This document shows positions 6,227 through 7,864 of a stretch of DNA of 7,864 bases, one piece after another. The notes under the pieces are model-generated. The model was not told where the DNA came from. It saw only the letters and a list, made by a program, of their open reading frames with translations, and ran no database searches. How positions within the stretch are numbered: the stretch's first letter is position 1; every line of letters starts with the position of its first letter. Location: positions 1 to 7,864 of the forward strand of contig JALVDG010000368.1 of NCBI GenBank assembly GCA_027009095.1, in the 5' to 3' direction. The stretch comes from Thiotrichaceae bacterium (lineage in GTDB: Bacteria > Pseudomonadota > Gammaproteobacteria > Thiotrichales > Thiotrichaceae). A program made the translations under genes and the position numbers.

Positions 6227-7864
6227 ATGGCAGAGCAAAAACAATCAAATGACTGTTTCCATTGTGGTCTGCCTGTTCCAAAAGGAACTCATTATTCAGT
6301 CGAAATAAATAATACACCGCAAGCCATGTGTTGCATTGGCTGTGAGTCGGTTGCTAAAGCGATTGTCGAAAATAATCTGGAAAGCTTCTACGCTTTTCGT
6401 ACTAATAAATCATCAAAAGTTGAAGACCTTGTTCCCGAAGAACTACGTCAACTAAATATTTATGATGATGATGAGCTACAAAAATCCTTTGTAAGGAAAA
6501 GCATAGATGATGATGGGGCAGCCATTCGTGAAGCTTCGCTGATTCTCGAAGGCATCGTTTGCGCTGCCTGTGTCTGGCTAAATGAAAACCATGTTAAGCA
6601 GTTGGCAGGAGTGATTGATTTTCGTATCAACTACTCCACCCATCGTGCCAGCTTAAAATGGGACAATAATAAAATTCATTTGAGTGACATACTCAAAGAA
6701 ATTAGCAATATCGGCTATCATGCCCATCCCTTCGACTCAGGGCGAATGGAAACCCTGCAAAAAAAAGAAAAGAATATCGCACTACGTCGCATAGCCGTTG
6801 CGGGTGTCGGTATGATGCAGGTGATGATGACGGCACTGGCGCTCTATCTGGGGGCAGTCTCCGATATGGACAGCAATATGACACAACTGCTGCGCTGGAT
6901 CGGCCTGATTATTACCACCCCCGTTATATTCTACTCTTCACAAATATTCTTCATCTCCGCGTGGCGCGATATTAAACGGCGACAACTCGGCATGGATGTA
7001 CCCGTAGCCATTGCCATTGGAGCAGCTTATCTTTCGAGTGTATGGGCAACCATTAGCAATACGGGGGAGGTATATTTTGATTCAGTCACGATGTTTACCT
7101 TCTTCCTGTTAGTTGGTCGCTTTCTCGAAATGGGTGCACGACATAAATCGGGGCAAGTTGCCGATGAGCTAATCCGACTTCTTCCCGTGACAGCCACACG
7201 CCTCGATAAAAATAATCAACAAAGCCTTGTCGCAGTAAATGAGCTAGAGCTAGGTGATACTGTTTTAATCAAACCAGGAGAAGTTATCCCTGCCGATGGT
7301 GTAGTGGTATCAGGAGAAAGCAGCGTCAATGAATCACTACTAACAGGCGAGAGTCTACCGATCCGAAAAACTGCCAACGATACCGTCACAGGTGGCACAC
7401 ACAATATCCAAAGCCCCTTAACCATGAAGGTGGATAAGCTAGGTGATAGCACCGTACTTTCATCTATCGTAAGACTCTTAGAGCGAGCGCAAAGTGAGAA
7501 ACCCAGTCTCGCTCGAATTGCCGATCGTTTTGCTGCATGGTTTGTTGGTATCATGTTAATCGTCGCCATCAGTGTGTTTGCTTTCTGGTGGTTTTACGAT
7601 CCAAGCAACGCCTTTTGGGTGACATTATCCGTGCTAGTGGTTACTTGCCCCTGTGCCTTGTCTCTGGCGACACCTGCGGCATTAACTACCGCAATAGGTG
7701 CGTTAACCGAGAAGGGCGTATTAACCACGCGAGGACATGCTTTAGAGACACTTGCAAAAGTAACACATATCTTTTTTGATAAAACAGGCACGCTCACACA
7801 CGGCAATATCGTTGTAAGTGATATTCAGTTACTTGGAGATTACTCCAAAACACAATGCAAGCAA
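6227..7864 (+). CDS. ccoI: Copper-translocating P1B-type ATPase CcoI/FixI (partial, 3' end outside window)
   Basis: Inner-membrane ATPase that exports copper for insertion into the CuB site of cbb3 oxidase. The frame is open from 6227 to the window edge: 546 codons of an expected ~800. It starts with the CcoI-type cysteine-rich domain (C10, C13, CC at 35-36, C39), then a heavy-metal-associated domain with CAAC at 112-115. Helices lie at about 186-208, 221-243, 257-277, 285-301, 436-456 and 460-484. The actuator motif TGES is at 373-376, the copper-transport motif CPC at 474-476, and DKTGT begins with the phosphorylated D518. The nucleotide-binding domain and last helices are outside. It begins six bases after ccoH, so it is co-transcribed; GAG at 6209-6211 is a weak and distant ribosome site. 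The second part is visibly richer in GC than ccoH. Confidence 0.96.
   Translation, partial: MAEQKQSNDCFHCGLPVPKGTHYSVEINNTPQAMCCIGCESVAKAIVENNLESFYAFRTNKSSKVEDLVPEELRQLNIYDDDELQKSFVRKSIDDDGAAIREASLILEGIVCAACVWLNENHVKQLAGVIDFRINYSTHRASLKWDNNKIHLSDILKEISNIGYHAHPFDSGRMETLQKKEKNIALRRIAVAGVGMMQVMMTALALYLGAVSDMDSNMTQLLRWIGLIITTPVIFYSSQIFFISAWRDIKRRQLGMDVPVAIAIGAAYLSSVWATISNTGEVYFDSVTMFTFFLLVGRFLEMGARHKSGQVADELIRLLPVTATRLDKNNQQSLVAVNELELGDTVLIKPGEVIPADGVVVSGESSVNESLLTGESLPIRKTANDTVTGGTHNIQSPLTMKVDKLGDSTVLSSIVRLLERAQSEKPSLARIADRFAAWFVGIMLIVAISVFAFWWFYDPSNAFWVTLSVLVVTCPCALSLATPAALTTAIGALTEKGVLTTRGHALETLAKVTHIFFDKTGTLTHGNIVVSDIQLLGDYSKTQCKQ

Noticed and set aside
7216..7806. Minus-strand and + strand alternative frames inside ccoI
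   Set aside because: The ccoI frame is continuous here and contains TGES, CPC and DKTGT, so the other frames are chance shadows.
6227..7864. ccoI as a truncated pseudogene
   Set aside because: The frame has no stop or shift and is simply cut by the end of the window. All motifs expected in the visible part are intact.
1..7864. CRISPR array, insertion sequence, tRNA or phage attachment site
   Set aside because: I saw no spaced repeats, transposase-like frames, terminal inverted repeats or tRNA-like cloverleaf. Gene-free stretches are short and accounted for.

Overview
The window carries the 3' end of a 5S rRNA gene followed by an almost complete cbb3-type cytochrome c oxidase (cco/fix) locus, all on the + strand. 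The organism is most likely an AT-rich gammaproteobacterium. The 5S tail and the CcoI N-terminus (CFHCGLPVP plus a CC-x2-C motif) look gammaproteobacterial, and the gene order ccoNOQP then ccoG-H-I is standard for proteobacteria. I cannot name a genus. One subunit, CcoO, has a long C-terminal region that recalls the alphaproteobacterial FixO form.

Layout. Bases 1-55 are the end of 5S rRNA, closed by a strong intrinsic terminator (64-100). Bases 101-415 hold no gene. They contain a perfect 14-bp FNR/ANR-type box (148-161) placed exactly 41.5 bp upstream of the start predicted from an extended -10 element (181-189), which is class II FNR promoter geometry. The resulting leader is about 220 nt and contains a 9-bp hairpin. 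The structural operon follows: ccoN (416-1861), ccoO (1875-2630), ccoQ (2682-2882) and ccoP (2882-3802), with a strong terminator at 3833-3867. A 161-bp spacer (3868-4028) contains overlapping perfect palindromes (3902-3919) next to a weak candidate promoter. The assembly operon is ccoG (4029-5438), ccoH (5450-6220) and ccoI (6227 to the window edge, still open). ccoS would be expected just beyond.

How the genes work together. CcoN (haem b, haem b3, CuB), CcoO (one haem c), CcoP (two haems c) and small CcoQ form the high-affinity, proton-pumping terminal oxidase used at low oxygen. CcoI is a P1B copper ATPase needed to supply copper for CuB. CcoG is a membrane iron-sulphur protein tied to copper handling, and CcoH is a membrane assembly or stability factor. 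The FNR box fits induction under micro-oxic conditions.

Most of the window is a well-known system and I see no wholly new one. The points most worth a second look are the CcoH protein with about 85 extra N-terminal residues forming three predicted helices, the palindrome cluster before ccoG, the long FNR-driven leader of ccoN, and the long form of CcoO.
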